From JAODBQ01 sp038213195 (GTDB lineage Bacteria > Actinomycetota > Acidimicrobiia > Acidimicrobiales > Ilumatobacteraceae): a DNA stretch of 14,422 nucleotides. The stretch's first letter is position 1. Each line of letters begins with the position of its first letter. Shown here in pieces: positions 14,376 through 14,422 of the stretch. A program made the translations under genes and the position numbers. Location: the NCBI GenBank assembly GCA_038213195.1, contig JBBQTN010000131.1:1-14422 (forward strand), in the 5' to 3' direction. A model generated the notes under the pieces. It ran no database searches and was not told the origin of the DNA. It saw only the letters and a program-made list of their open reading frames with translations.

Positions 14376-14422
14376 CGACCCGAACGGCGATACGCGCCCA
14401 GCACCAACCGATCCGACATCTG

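Overview
This window comes from a high-GC bacterium, most likely an actinomycete. The GC-rich codon third positions, GTG starts, MmyB-like, MarR and SnoaL-type genes, and at least one probable leaderless start all point that way. No rRNA, tRNA or CRISPR array was seen. It looks like an accessory catabolic and detoxification region, cut up by transposition and full of decaying genes.

Positions 1-6100 are all transcribed leftward. A thiamine-diphosphate (ThDP) enzyme (4233-5966), a one-domain vicinal-oxygen-chelate (VOC) dioxygenase-like protein (3611-4201) and a group D flavin monooxygenase of the HsaA / acyl-CoA-dehydrogenase fold (2286-3554) form a tight three-gene operon. Two tandem NodD/LinR-type LysR regulators follow (957-1850 and 199-960), sharing an ATGA overlap. 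The second is cut off by an ISAzo13-type insertion sequence whose 5' end fills 1-249. A nod-box-like site (ATC-N9-GAT) lies about 105-120 bases upstream of the ThDP gene, so one or both LysR proteins probably control the operon. The inferred chemistry is ring hydroxylation, ring opening and then ThDP-dependent C-C cleavage. No meta-cleavage hydrolase is present in the operon.

Positions 6082-7415 form a scar zone. It holds an N-terminal fragment of an MmyB-like regulator, a 17-base tandem duplication and one coding-looking relic. A 14-helix DHA2-type MFS transporter follows (7434-8957), then a decayed IS630-family transposase with most of its catalytic domain deleted (about 9072-9732).

Positions 9729-12982 hold a SnoaL/NTF2-like protein, an alpha/beta hydrolase with an Asp nucleophile, and a divergent MarR regulator. 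The shared promoter region of the last two carries two palindromic operators placed to block the hydrolase promoter. Two small ferredoxin-fold (ABM-like) proteins follow; an extra copy of the operator core sits just upstream of the first. The right end has a broken gene with an in-frame stop and a frameshift (13370-13843) and a small membrane-associated hypothetical protein (13959-14375).
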